Below, in pieces: positions 8,426 to 19,764 of a stretch of DNA of 64,000 bases (the first letter of the stretch is position 1; every line of letters begins with the position of its first letter). Where the stretch lies: NCBI GenBank assembly GCA_035294785.1, contig DATGKF010000137.1:24362-88361 (forward strand). The letters are read 5' to 3'. Origin of the DNA: Poindextera sp035294785. GTDB lineage: Bacteria > Pseudomonadota > Alphaproteobacteria > Caulobacterales > Caulobacteraceae. The notes under the pieces were generated by a model. It was not told the DNA's origin. It saw only the letters and a program-made list of their open reading frames with translations, and ran no database searches. Made by a program: the position numbers and the translations under genes.

Positions 8426-8491
8426 GCTGATCCGGTCGCCGGCTCGCGGGAGCGCGGCCAACCGAACGCTAGCATGCCCGTGTTCGGCGCC

Positions 8492-9004
8492 TCAACGGCA
8501 TTGGGCCGCATCGCTCGCGCCCCAGACCTCGCTTGCCGCCACCCACCCGTCGGCCGAACCGACGCGCACCTTGCACCAATCCTTCTGACAGCGGTCGACC
8601 TGGGCCAGCGCGCGCGGCGCGAGATAAGCCTCGATGCGCGCACCAGCGCGCGGATGCTCGACGATCGGCGCCGGGCCGGCCCGGATACGCATCACGGCGC
8701 GGCGGCCGTCTGTGGTGCGCTCGTGCACCCAGGAAAGCGCGCCGTCGGGATCGCAGATGCGCCGCCACTCGCCCATCTCGGCGACGACCTGAACGGGAAG
8801 CCCGCGCACGTGGTAGGTCCACAAGAGCCGGTGGTCGTCACTGGGGCCGGAGCGGGCGTTCACCTCGCCGAACTTCAGCGTGACGTAGCGCGGCACCGGC
8901 AGACCCGACGGCGTCGGGCGGTCTTCGTCGCCCGCCCGGCCCGCGCCGGCGGCGAGGCTCAAGAAAAGGGCGCCCGCCACGCCGACCGCCTCGATCCCCC
9001 GCAT
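8492..9004 (-). CDS. Secreted bacterial SH3-domain protein
   Basis: A 170-residue protein with an N-terminal signal peptide (hydrophobic stretch VAGALFLSLAAGAGRA) followed by two SH3b-like modules: LKFGEVNARSGPSDDHRLLWTY near residue 43 and a second ending CKVRVGSADGWVAASEVWG. Such proteins sit in the periplasm and are often linked to cell wall binding or zinc/amidase systems, but the role of this stand-alone type is unknown. The start at 9004 has GGAGG five bases upstream. It reads in the direction of fabA, 66 bases upstream of it, and could share a transcript with it. Confidence 0.85.
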   Translation of the reverse strand: MRGIEAVGVAGALFLSLAAGAGRAGDEDRPTPSGLPVPRYVTLKFGEVNARSGPSDDHRLLWTYHVRGLPVQVVAEMGEWRRICDPDGALSWVHERTTDGRRAVMRIRAGPAPIVEHPRAGARIEAYLAPRALAQVDRCQKDWCKVRVGSADGWVAASEVWGASDAAQCR

Positions 9005-9136
9005 CCGTCCTCCACGCTGGCCGGCCGACGCCTTGGCCGCATCCGACCCGCTTGCTACAAGCCGCCGCGACGCCTTCAAGGGCGCGCCGGACGTTTTTGC
9101 GAGTCTTCCGCGCCCCACCTCTTTTCGAACCGCACC

Positions 9137-10123
9137 ATGACCGACAGCAAGCCGAAAGTCGTCGTCACGCGCAAGCTGCCCGCCCCCGTCGAGGCGCGCA
9201 TGGCCGAACTGTTCGATGCACGCTTCAACGCGAGCGACGCAGCGATGAGCGCCGCCGAGCTGGCCGCCGCCGTCGCCAAGGCCGAGGTTCTGGTGCCGAC
9301 GATCACGGACGCGATCGACGAGGCGCTGATCGCTGCGGCGGGGCCGGCCTTTAAGATGATCGCCAACTTCGGCGCCGGGGTCGATCACATCGACGTCGAG
9401 GCGGCGCACGCGCGCGGCATCGTGGTCACCAACACGCCGGGCGTGCTCACCGAAGACACCGCCGACATGACCATGGCGCTGATCATGGCCGTCGCGCGCC
9501 GCATCATCGAGGGCGCGGCTGTGGCGCAGGCCGGCGGCTACACCGGCTGGTCGCCGACCTGGATGCTGGGCAAGCGGCTGAAGGGCGCCAAGCTCGGCAT
9601 CGTCGGTATGGGCCGCATCGGCCAGGCGCTGGCGCGCCGGGCCAAGGCGTTCGGCCTCGTGATCAACTACCACAACCGCAAACCGGTCGGCCCGACCATC
9701 GAGGGCGAGCTGGACGCGACCTACTGGGGCTCGCTCGACCAGATGCTGGCGCACATGGACATCGTCTCGCTGACCTGCCCGAGCACGCCGGCGACCTACC
9801 ATCTGCTTTCGGCGCGGCGGCTGAAGCTGCTGCAGCCGCACGCGGTCGTGGTCAACACGTCGCGCGGCGAGGTGATCGACGAGGCGGCGATGGCCGCGAT
9901 GCTGGTCGCCGGCGAGCTCGGCGGCGCCGGCCTCGACGTCTTCGAGCACGAACCGACGATCAATCCGAACCTGCTCAACCGGCCGAACGTCGTGCTGCTG
10001 CCGCACATGAGCTCAGCGACGGTCGAGGCGCGCATCGAGATGGGCGAGAAGGTGATGATCAACATCCGCACCTACCTCGACGGCCACAAGCCGCCGGACC
10101 GCGTGATCCCTTCGATGCTTTAG
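9137..10123 (+). CDS. D-isomer-specific 2-hydroxyacid dehydrogenase (glyoxylate/hydroxypyruvate reductase-like)
   Basis: A 328-residue NAD(P)-dependent dehydrogenase. The Rossmann loop GMGRIG is at residues 157-162, and the catalytic residues are R243 (NTSRGEVID), E272 (EHEP) and H290 (LPHMSSAT). This set is that of the D-2-hydroxyacid dehydrogenase family; the closest broad match is glyoxylate reductase, which reduces glyoxylate or hydroxypyruvate. The exact substrate cannot be read from the sequence. The start at 9137 gives a normal N-terminus. It is divergent from the SH3 gene across 132 bases that must hold both promoters. Confidence 0.92.
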   Translation: MTDSKPKVVVTRKLPAPVEARMAELFDARFNASDAAMSAAELAAAVAKAEVLVPTITDAIDEALIAAAGPAFKMIANFGAGVDHIDVEAAHARGIVVTNTPGVLTEDTADMTMALIMAVARRIIEGAAVAQAGGYTGWSPTWMLGKRLKGAKLGIVGMGRIGQALARRAKAFGLVINYHNRKPVGPTIEGELDATYWGSLDQMLAHMDIVSLTCPSTPATYHLLSARRLKLLQPHAVVVNTSRGEVIDEAAMAAMLVAGELGGAGLDVFEHEPTINPNLLNRPNVVLLPHMSSATVEARIEMGEKVMINIRTYLDGHKPPDRVIPSML

Positions 10124-10203
10124 CGCGGCTTTGCCGGGGCTTCCCGCGTTGAAGCGCGGCCGCTCGGAGCGCAATCTTGCCTGTCACTGCAAAGGAGGCA
10201 GCC

Positions 10204-10500
10204 ATGACCGCGTACAACGCCGTGCGGTTTCGGGTGAAGCCCGGCCGCGATCAGGACTTCATCGAGGCGCACAGGCGCGTCGCGGCCGACTGGGCCGGGA
10301 TGAAGAGCGCGAACCTCATCAAGACCGGCGACCGCACCTACTGCATCATCGCCGAATGGTCCGACATGGACGCGCTGGCGGCCGCACGATCGAGCATGGT
10401 CGCGACGCTCGACACGTTCCGCGACATGCTCGAGGACCTCGGCGGCGGCCTCGGCGTCACCGACCCGGTGTCGGGCCCGGTCGTCCTCGCGCTGAAATAG
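10204..10500 (+). CDS. Small dimeric alpha/beta-barrel (ABM-like) protein
   Basis: A 98-residue protein with the ABM-like pattern: strand YNAVRFRVKPGRDQDFIEAH, a central KTGDRTYCIIAEW and the helix ALAAARSSMVATLDTFRDML. The function is unknown; relatives are heme- or quinone-linked monooxygenases or binding proteins. The start is set at 10204 by a strong AAAGGAGG six bases upstream rather than at the weaker in-frame start 27 bases earlier. It follows the hydroxyacid dehydrogenase by 80 bases on the same strand. Confidence 0.75.
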   Translation: MTAYNAVRFRVKPGRDQDFIEAHRRVAADWAGMKSANLIKTGDRTYCIIAEWSDMDALAAARSSMVATLDTFRDMLEDLGGGLGVTDPVSGPVVLALK

Positions 10501-10557
10501 AGACGGGGCGGCGCCACTCGCCGACGCCCTCGAAGGCGGAGAGCGGCGGCTGCGGCG

Positions 10558-11292
10558 TCAAGCGCAAGCCGGGCAGGCGGGGTCGGCGCCGACCTTGACG
10601 GTGCGGGTCTCGCCGGAGAGGGCGTCGTAGATGAAGAGGCGCGCGGTCAGCGGCTCGCCGGCGCCGGTGATCAGCTTGATCGCCTCGATCGCCATCATCG
10701 AACCGATGACGCCGGCGAGCGCCCCCATAACACCGACCGCGGCGCAGGTTTCGGCGTCCGGCGGCAGCTCCGGGACGAGGCAGCGGTAGCACGGCTTGCC
10801 GACAAAGACGCCGACCTGGCCTGTCCAGCGGCCGATGGCGCCGGAGACGAGCGGCTTGCCGGCGGCGAGGCAGGCGTCGCTGACCGCGAAGCGGGTGGCG
10901 AAATCGTCCGTCCCGTCCAGCACGACGTCGTGGCCGGCAATCAGCGCCGCCGCGGTCGCCGCAGTCAGCGCCTCGGCGTGGGTCTTGAACTGGACGTGCG
11001 GGTTCAGAGCCTTCAGCCGCGCCGCGGCGGCGTCGACCTTGCGCCGGCCGACGTCGGCTTCGGCGTAGAGGATCTGGCGATGCAGGTTCGAGAGCGCCAC
11101 CGTGTCCGGATCAGCCAGGCCCATGCGCCCGACGCCGGCGGCCGCGAGGTAGAACGCCGCCGGCGCGCCCAGCCCGCCGGCGCCGACGATGAGCACGCTC
11201 GCGGCTTTCAGCGCCTGCTGGCCCGCGCCGCCGATCTCGCGCAGCACCAGCTGGCGGGCATAGCGCTCGACCTCGGCGTCGGTGAAGCTCAT
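10558..11292 (-). CDS. ThiF/MoeB/HesA-family adenylyltransferase
   Basis: A 244-residue E1-like enzyme that adenylates the C-terminal glycine of a sulfur-carrier protein (MoaD or ThiS). The ATP loop GAGGLG is at residues 37-42, with R-rich ALSNLHRQILY downstream, and two zinc-type cysteine pairs appear as CYRC and CPAC. There is no C-terminal rhodanese domain, so it is like bacterial MoeB or ThiF rather than the eukaryotic fusion; the partner carrier is not in the window, so which pathway it serves is open. It is divergent from hslV with only 42 bases between the start codons. Confidence 0.93.
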   Translation of the reverse strand: MSFTDAEVERYARQLVLREIGGAGQQALKAASVLIVGAGGLGAPAAFYLAAAGVGRMGLADPDTVALSNLHRQILYAEADVGRRKVDAAAARLKALNPHVQFKTHAEALTAATAAALIAGHDVVLDGTDDFATRFAVSDACLAAGKPLVSGAIGRWTGQVGVFVGKPCYRCLVPELPPDAETCAAVGVMGALAGVIGSMMAIEAIKLITGAGEPLTARLFIYDALSGETRTVKVGADPACPACA

Positions 11293-11334
11293 CCGCCTTG
11301 ACCCGGACCCTTGCCGCCGCCACATGCGAGGCCC

Positions 11335-11886
11335 ATGAGCGATAACACTTTTCCGGCCTGGCATGGCACCACCATCCTGGCCGTGCGCAAGGCGGGCGCG
11401 ACCGTCATCGCCGGCGACGGCCAGGTGACGCAGGGCGCGACGGTGGTGAAAGGCAACGCCCGCAAGGTGCGCAAGCTCGCCGACGGGCGCGTGCTGGCGG
11501 GCTTCGCCGGCGCCACCGCCGACGCCTTCACCCTGATCGAGCGGCTGGAAGCGAAGCTCGAGCAGTATCCGGAACAGCTGAGCCGCGCCTGCGTCGACCT
11601 GGCGAAGGACTGGCGCACCGACCGGTACCTGCGCCGGCTGGAGGCCATGCTGCTGGTGGCCGACAAGACCAGTCTCTACACCGTCACCGGGGCCGGCGAC
11701 GTGCTCGAGCCGGAGCATGGCGTGGCCGCCATCGGCTCCGGCGGGCAGTTCGCCCTGGCCGCCGCCCGGGCGCTGATCGAGTTCGACCTCAGCGCCGAGG
11801 AGATCGCCCGCCGGGCCATGGCGATCGCCGCCGACATCTGCGTCTACACGAACCGCGAGCTCGTGATCGAAAGTCTGGGCGCCTGA
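11335..11886 (+). CDS. hslV: ATP-dependent protease proteolytic subunit HslV
   Basis: HslV, 183 residues, is the threonine peptidase of the HslUV (ClpYQ) complex. The catalytic threonine is in HGTTILAVRK, T12 after removal of the short pro-sequence. Other family blocks are AGDGQVTQG and the GFAGATADAFTL stretch. The start at 11335 fits the usual short pro-peptide, while the upstream in-frame codon at 11311 would add eight residues. The hslU start follows after seven bases, giving the standard two-gene operon. A heat-shock promoter would be expected, but none is clear in the 42 bases before the gene. Confidence 0.96.
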   Translation: MSDNTFPAWHGTTILAVRKAGATVIAGDGQVTQGATVVKGNARKVRKLADGRVLAGFAGATADAFTLIERLEAKLEQYPEQLSRACVDLAKDWRTDRYLRRLEAMLLVADKTSLYTVTGAGDVLEPEHGVAAIGSGGQFALAAARALIEFDLSAEEIARRAMAIAADICVYTNRELVIESLGA

Positions 11887-11893
11887 TCCGGCC

Positions 11894-13204
11894 ATGAGCG
11901 AGTTTTCCCCGCGCGAGATCGTCTCCGAGCTGGACCGCTTCATCGTCGGCCACGTCGAAGCCAAGCGCGCCGTCGCCGTCGCGCTGCGTAACCGCTGGCG
12001 GCGGCAGAACGCACCGGACGACATCCGCGACGAGATCACGCCGAAGAACATCCTGATGATCGGCCCAACCGGCGTGGGCAAGACCGAGATCGCCCGGCGC
12101 CTGGCGCGCCTGGCGCAGGCGCCTTTCCTGAAGGTGGAGGCGACGAAGTTCACCGAGGTCGGCTACGTCGGCCGCGACGTCGACCAGATCATGCGCGACC
12201 TGGTCGAGCAGGCGCTGGCCATGGTGCGGGACAAGCGCCGCGGCGCGGTGCGCGCCCGCGCAGAAGCGGCGGCGGAGGACCGCATTCTGGACGCGCTGGT
12301 TGGCCCCGGCGCCGGCCCGGCGACACGGGACTCGTTCCGCAAGAAGCTGCGCGCCAACGAGCTGGACGAGAAGGAGGTGGAGCTGACGCTGGCCGACTCC
12401 AGCTCGCCGCTGCAGGGCTTCGACATTCCCGGCCAGCCGGGCGCGTCCATGGGGGTGCTGAACCTCTCGGACATGATGTCGAAGGCGTTCGGTCAGCGCA
12501 CCAAGACCCACAAGACCCCCGTCGCCGGCGCCTATGCGCCGCTGATCGCCGAGGAGAGCGACAAGCTCCTGGACCAGGAGGCGCTGACGCAGGAGGCGCT
12601 GGCGCTGGCCGAGACCAGCGGCATCGTCTTCATCGACGAGCTCGACAAGGTGGCCTCGCGCTCGGAGCGCGCCGGCGGCGGCGACGTCAGCCGCGAGGGC
12701 GTGCAGCGCGACCTCTTGCCGCTGATCGAGGGCACGACGGTCGCGACCCGCTATGGCCCTGTGAAGAGCGACCACGTCCTCTTCATCGCCTCTGGCGCGT
12801 TCCACGTGGCCAAGCCCTCGGACCTCTTGCCCGAGCTGCAGGGGCGCCTGCCGATCCGCGTGGAGCTGAAGGCGCTGACCCGAGACGACTTCCGCCGCAT
12901 CCTCACCGAGCCCGAGGCCAACCTGATCAAGCAGAACCAGGCGCTGATGGCCACCGAGGGCGTGACGCTGATCTTCACCGAGGACGCGGTCGACGCGCTG
13001 GCCGACGCGGCGGTGGCGGTGAACGGGGCGGTCGAGAACATCGGCGCGCGGCGCCTGGCGACGGTGCTGGAGAAGGTCGTCGAGGAGATCAGCTTCACCG
13101 CCGCCGACCGCGCCGGCGAGACGATCACCATCGACGGCGCCTACGTGCGCGAGCGGGTCGAGGCGCTGGCGGCCAACGCCGACCTGTCGCGCTTCATCCT
13201 CTGA
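11894..13204 (+). CDS. hslU: ATP-dependent protease ATPase subunit HslU
   Basis: HslU, 436 residues, is the AAA+ unfoldase that feeds substrates to HslV. The Walker A loop is G57-T64 (GPTGVGKT), Walker B is near 244-249 (IVFIDE), and the insertion (I) domain lies between them. The C-terminal tail ends LSRFIL, the segment that docks between HslV subunits and activates it. The length is normal for the family. Confidence 0.97.
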   Translation: MSEFSPREIVSELDRFIVGHVEAKRAVAVALRNRWRRQNAPDDIRDEITPKNILMIGPTGVGKTEIARRLARLAQAPFLKVEATKFTEVGYVGRDVDQIMRDLVEQALAMVRDKRRGAVRARAEAAAEDRILDALVGPGAGPATRDSFRKKLRANELDEKEVELTLADSSSPLQGFDIPGQPGASMGVLNLSDMMSKAFGQRTKTHKTPVAGAYAPLIAEESDKLLDQEALTQEALALAETSGIVFIDELDKVASRSERAGGGDVSREGVQRDLLPLIEGTTVATRYGPVKSDHVLFIASGAFHVAKPSDLLPELQGRLPIRVELKALTRDDFRRILTEPEANLIKQNQALMATEGVTLIFTEDAVDALADAAVAVNGAVENIGARRLATVLEKVVEEISFTAADRAGETITIDGAYVRERVEALAANADLSRFIL

Positions 13205-13208
13205 CCGC

Positions 13209-13403
13209 TCAACGCCGCGTCGTGATGTCGGAGTAAGGCCCGCCGTCGCGGATGGTCTTGCGGCGATAGATGACGGCGCCGATCAGGTTCGGCCTCTGGC
13301 GGATCGCGGCGCAGAACGCCTGCCAGTGTTCGGACGGGACCCAGAGGCAGGGGCTCGTCGGGTCCTCGTCGATGGCGATGTCGACCAGCGTCTTGATGTC
13401 CAC
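13209..13403 (-). CDS. Small conserved-looking hypothetical protein
   Basis: A 64-residue protein, GTG start at 13403 with GAGGGGG eight bases upstream. It contains a WVPSEHWQAFCAAI helix-like stretch and ends DITTRR. The composition is not that of an antisense shadow, and it does not overlap another gene. It resembles no family I can name. It is convergent with hslU, four bases apart. Confidence 0.5.
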   Translation of the reverse strand: MDIKTLVDIAIDEDPTSPCLWVPSEHWQAFCAAIRQRPNLIGAVIYRRKTIRDGGPYSDITTRR

Positions 13404-13455
13404 CGCTCGCCCCCTCGCCTTGCGCCCGCGCTTCGATTCGTTCCTTCATAGCGCC

Positions 13456-14295
13456 ATGAACGTCGAGATGGCCGAAGAGCGGGTGCTGGTGCTGCCCGAC
13501 CCCACCACGATGGAGGCGGCGGAGCAACGCGCCTGGGCCAAGCGGGTCGACGCGTTCGGGGCGCTGGCGCGCATGTCGGGGCTGCTCAACAAGCCCAAGG
13601 ATGACGAGTTCGAGCTGGTCTACAAGGAGCGGCGGCTGCAGCCGTTCTGGCGACTCTCGGCCAGCGCCGTCTACGCCTACGAGCGCGAGAAGACCTATGT
13701 GGTGAAGGTCGCCCCCGAGGTGCAGTCGGTGGTCATCGCCGGGGAGACCAAGACGGTGAGCCGGTCCGAGTTCCAGATCACCGGGCAGGAGGCTTGTCGG
13801 GAGGAGACGCGCAAGGAGTTCCTTTACGACGGCCTTTCGAAGGCCTCGAACCCGGAGCTGGCGGCTTACGTCAGATACGAAGGCAAGCTGGTCACCGAGG
13901 CGGATCTGAACGAGATGGCGCAGAGCGGCGTCATCGTCGTGCCGCCGGAAGCGAAGTCGTCGATCATCGTGCGCGAGGTGGTGGCGGCGATGCTGTCGAA
14001 GATCGACGCCGACAAGGTGCTGGAGGAGACGGTCCGGATCGAGACCGTCGACCTCTACTACCGGCCGATCTACGCCTTCCGCTATCGGCGCGCCGGCAAG
14101 GAGGCGGTGCTGGAAGTCGATCCGCTCACCGGTGCGGTGAAGCCGGGCGGGGCGACGTTCGAGACCTACCTGGGCAAGATCCTCGAGCCGCGGTTTCTGT
14201 TCGACGTGACCGTCGAGACGGCCAACATCTTTTTCCCCGGCGCGACGCTGGCGCGCGTGATCGTCAACAAGAGCCTGGAGTTCAAGAAGAAATAG
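13456..14295 (+). CDS. Hypothetical protein, unknown function
   Basis: A 279-residue soluble protein I do not recognise. It has no signal peptide or membrane segment. The N-terminal third is acidic with an aromatic patch (FWRLSASAVYAYEREKTY), the middle has EAKSSIIVREVVAAM, and the C-terminal third carries DLYYRPIYAFRYRRAGKEAVLE, then VDPLTGAVKPGG, a turn reminiscent of PepSY-like repeats. It ends FKKK. The ATG at 13456 is preferred because it starts after the small divergent gene. Its last 14 bases overlap the end of the convergent DUF2244 gene. Codon use is like the neighbours, so recent transfer is not suggested. Confidence 0.75.
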   Translation: MNVEMAEERVLVLPDPTTMEAAEQRAWAKRVDAFGALARMSGLLNKPKDDEFELVYKERRLQPFWRLSASAVYAYEREKTYVVKVAPEVQSVVIAGETKTVSRSEFQITGQEACREETRKEFLYDGLSKASNPELAAYVRYEGKLVTEADLNEMAQSGVIVVPPEAKSSIIVREVVAAMLSKIDADKVLEETVRIETVDLYYRPIYAFRYRRAGKEAVLEVDPLTGAVKPGGATFETYLGKILEPRFLFDVTVETANIFFPGATLARVIVNKSLEFKKK

Positions 14296-14773
14296 CGCCG
14301 GTGCTGCGCTCTGCGCGGGCGCTCAGGATAGCCCGCTCAAGGGCGTCGGCGAAGGCGCTGCGCTCCTTTGGGCTTAGCGCGCGAGCAACCGTCAGGCGCT
14401 GGTTGGAGAGGCGCAGGCGCACGCGGGTTTCATGCTCGCCCGGGCGCTCGATGGCGACGGCGGTGAACGCGGTCGGCGAGCGCCAGACCGTGCGCGAGCG
14501 GCCGGCCCCCTCATAAGCGACGCTCACCTCCTCGGCGGAGACCCTCACCCGCTCGGCGAGCCGGCCGCTGCGATAGCTGGCGCGGAAGGCGATCAGCACG
14601 CCGAGCACGTCGAGCCCGAGGAAGAGCGGCACGGGGAAAGCGCCGATGGCGATGAGGAAGGCGGCCACGAGCAGGTTGGCGAGCACGATGACGCCGATCA
14701 GCACGAGAAAGCCCCTGATCGGCAGCGAGCGGTTCGGCGTGATCACCGCATCCATGTAAAGCGGACGGGCCAT
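14282..14773 (-). CDS. DUF2244 family integral membrane protein
   Basis: A 163-residue inner membrane protein with two adjacent hydrophobic segments near residues 20-60 (FLVLIGVIVLANLLVAAFL and PVPLFLGLDVLGVLIAF), followed by a cytoplasmic domain. The opening DAVITPNRSLPIRGF is the hallmark of the DUF2244 family, common in alphaproteobacteria and without a known role. The start is moved from the first in-frame codon (14860) to ATG 14773 so that the family N-terminus is at the front. It is convergent with the unknown gene at 13456. Confidence 0.85.
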   Translation of the reverse strand: MARPLYMDAVITPNRSLPIRGFLVLIGVIVLANLLVAAFLIAIGAFPVPLFLGLDVLGVLIAFRASYRSGRLAERVRVSAEEVSVAYEGAGRSRTVWRSPTAFTAVAIERPGEHETRVRLRLSNQRLTVARALSPKERSAFADALERAILSARAERSTGAISS

Positions 14774-14858
14774 CGGCGATGCTCGCCATGCGCGAAGACA
14801 GCGGTCAAGGCTCCGGCGCCTCTTGACGTCGCCGCCGGGCGGATCGACCTCTAGCGTC

Positions 14859-15398
14859 ATGCAGATCGAACTCGACTATGCGATCGCCCCCGCCGGTCCT
14901 GCCGACGCGGCGGCGCTCGCCCGCCTGCATGTCGAAAGCTGGCGCGAGACCTATGCCGGCATTCTGCCCGCCGCCTACCTGGACCGGATGTCGCCGGCGC
15001 TGCACGAGCACCGCTGGAAGCAGCGCCTGATCACGCCGCGCGAGGTGACGCTGGCGGCCGAAGCGCGCGACGGCTTGGCCGGCTATGTGTCGGCCGAGCG
15101 CGCCCGGCGGGTGCGCGGCCTGGCGGTGGCGGAGATCACCACCCTCTATGTGCTGAAGCGGGCGCAGGGGCGCGGCCTGGGACGCGAGCTCTTCACCGCC
15201 GCCGCGCGGGTGATGGCGGCGCGCGGGGCCGAGGCGCTGGTCCTGTGGGTGCTGCGCGACAACCTGAACGCGCGCGGCTTCTACGAGCGGCTGGGCGGGC
15301 GGCGCGACGACGTCGGCAACGAATACGTGGGCGGCGCTGTCGTGGCCTCGGTCCGCTACCGCTGGAACGACCTCAAGGCCTGGCTCGCGACCGCCTGA
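14859..15398 (+). CDS. GNAT-family N-acetyltransferase
   Basis: A 179-residue acetyltransferase. The acetyl-CoA loop is recognisable as LKRAQGRGLGRELF (RGxG, residues ~105-115), with the preceding strand VAEITTLYVL and the usual final NLNARGFYERLGGR block. The opening ARLHVESWRETYAGILP is typical of small GNATs that modify free amines or ribosomal N-termini; the acceptor is unknown. The start ATG at 14859 lies after an upstream in-frame codon that adds 12 non-family residues. It is convergent with dnaJ. Confidence 0.9.
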   Translation: MQIELDYAIAPAGPADAAALARLHVESWRETYAGILPAAYLDRMSPALHEHRWKQRLITPREVTLAAEARDGLAGYVSAERARRVRGLAVAEITTLYVLKRAQGRGLGRELFTAAARVMAARGAEALVLWVLRDNLNARGFYERLGGRRDDVGNEYVGGAVVASVRYRWNDLKAWLATA

Positions 15399-15407
15399 AC
15401 GCGGCCT

Positions 15408-16568
15408 TCAGGCCACCTTGCTGCCGGCCTTGGTGATCCCGTCCCAGAAGCGGTGGGCCTTGCGGAAGAAGCCGCTGGATTGCGGGTGCTGTTGCTCGCC
15501 GCAGAGGCCGGCGAATTCGCGCATCAGCTCCTTCTGCTTGCCGCTGAGCTTGGTGGGCGTCTCGACGAGCAGCTCGACGACCAGGTCGCCGCGCTCGCGC
15601 GAGCGCAACGACGGCATGCCGCGGCCTTTCAGCCGCACGGTGCGCCCGTATTGCGCGCCTTCCGGCACCTTGACCGGAATCCGGCACTTGCCGTCGCAAT
15701 TCTCGCCGCCGAGCAGGCAGGGCGCTTCGATCTCGCCGCCGAGCACGGCGGTGAACATCGGCACGGGCACGCTGCACAAGAGGTCCAGCCCATCGCGCTC
15801 GAAGAGCTCGTGCGGGCGGACAGAAACGAAGATGTAGAGATCCCCGCGCGGGCCGCCGTGCGCGCCGCTGTCGCCCTCGCCGGCCAGGCGGATCTGGGCG
15901 CCGTCGTTGATGCCGGCTGGGATGCGCACGGAAAGCGTCCGCTCGCGCCGCACCTGGCCATGGCCGTGGCACTCGCGGCAGGGGTCGAGGATGAGCCGGC
16001 CGGAGCCGCCGCAGCGCGGACAGGTGCGCTCGATCGAGAAGAAGCCCTGGCTGGAGCGGACGCGACCCGCGCCGCTGCAGGTCGCGCAGGCGGTGGGCGT
16101 CGTCCCGGGCTTGGCGCCCGTGCCGGTGCAGGCCTCGCAGACCATCGCGGCCGGGATGACGATCTCGGCCTCCGACCCGGCGTAGGCCTGCTCGAGGCTG
16201 ACCTCCAGGTCGTAGCGCAGATCCTGGCCGCGGCGCGGGCCGCTCTGGCGACCGCGCGCGCCGCCGAAGATGTCGCCGAACGCCTGGCCGAACACCTCGT
16301 TGAAGATGTCCTGGACGTCGGTGAAGCCGGGCTGGCCGCCCTGCCCGTTCACTCCGGCGTGGCCGAAGCGATCGTAGGCGGCGCGCTTTTGCGGATCGCT
16401 GAGGACGGAGTAGGCCTCGTTGATCTCCTTGAAGCGTCCGGCGGCTTCCTCGCAACCGCCGTTGCGGTCGGGATGGTGCTCCATCGCCAGCTTGCGGAAG
16501 GCGACCTTCAGGTCGCCGTCGGCGCAGCTGCGCTCGACCCCAAGAACCTCGTAGTAGTCGCGCTGCAT
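15408..16568 (-). CDS. dnaJ: Chaperone DnaJ
   Basis: DnaJ (Hsp40), 386 residues, stimulates the ATPase of DnaK and presents unfolded protein. The J domain has H32-P33-D34 in HHPDRNGG; the glycine/phenylalanine linker follows; four zinc-finger CxxCxGxG repeats begin at about C145, C162, C184 and C198; then the C-terminal beta-sandwich. It lies 93 bases downstream of dnaK on the same strand, the usual heat-shock operon, and probably shares the promoter before dnaK. Confidence 0.97.
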   Translation of the reverse strand: MQRDYYEVLGVERSCADGDLKVAFRKLAMEHHPDRNGGCEEAAGRFKEINEAYSVLSDPQKRAAYDRFGHAGVNGQGGQPGFTDVQDIFNEVFGQAFGDIFGGARGRQSGPRRGQDLRYDLEVSLEQAYAGSEAEIVIPAAMVCEACTGTGAKPGTTPTACATCSGAGRVRSSQGFFSIERTCPRCGGSGRLILDPCRECHGHGQVRRERTLSVRIPAGINDGAQIRLAGEGDSGAHGGPRGDLYIFVSVRPHELFERDGLDLLCSVPVPMFTAVLGGEIEAPCLLGGENCDGKCRIPVKVPEGAQYGRTVRLKGRGMPSLRSRERGDLVVELLVETPTKLSGKQKELMREFAGLCGEQQHPQSSGFFRKAHRFWDGITKAGSKVA

Positions 16569-16635
16569 CAGAGCATCACGTCCCCGACCTGGTTCTCAAA
16601 GCTCGACGTCCCGACCGCCCGCTACCGATGTGGGC

Positions 16636-16650
16636 GAAATCGGCGATTTC
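16636..16650 (-). other. Palindrome between dnaK and dnaJ
   Basis: GAAATCG-G-CGATTTC is a perfect inverted repeat (7-base arms, one-base centre) just past the dnaK stop codon. It may be a weak terminator or processing site that lowers dnaJ relative to dnaK. The function is inferred from place only. Confidence 0.35.
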
Positions 16651-16661
16651 CGCAATGGCGC

Positions 16662-18560
<1,899 letters not shown>

Positions 18561-18707
18561 GACGAGGCTCAAACGCTCCTTCTCTACGGCGGACGGACGC
18601 CACGGCCTCGAGATGAGCGCCGCATCCTGGTCCGTCCCCTCCGGGGTTCGTCTCCGAGTTCGAACGCGAGGCCGTGCGAAACCCGGCCACACTCGCGCAT
18701 TGACGCC

Positions 18708-18736
18708 GATATGGGAACCGCCGGCGTCGCTGCAAG
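18708..18736 (-). promoter_or_regulatory. Predicted sigma-32 (heat-shock) promoter of dnaKJ
   Basis: On the minus strand CTTGCA (18731-18736) and TCCCATAT (18709-18716) are separated by 14 bases, close to the sigma-32 consensus CTTGAA-N13/15-CCCCATNT. This places transcription start about 150 bases upstream of the dnaK ATG. No CIRCE element is present here, unlike before groES. Confidence 0.65.
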
Positions 18737-18822
18737 GGGCGGGCCGAATGGCGCGGCGTTCGCGTCCGTCCGCGAATTAAGGCTATGGAGTTGAACGGCT
18801 TTCGCGCCAGGCCGCGCCGCGG

Positions 18823-19692
<870 letters not shown>

Positions 19693-19764
19693 CTCAGGCG
19701 TCCTCCTCTTCGAGCGTTTCGGCCATCATCTGGCGGCCGCCTCGCGCCAGCAAGCCCCGGCCGG

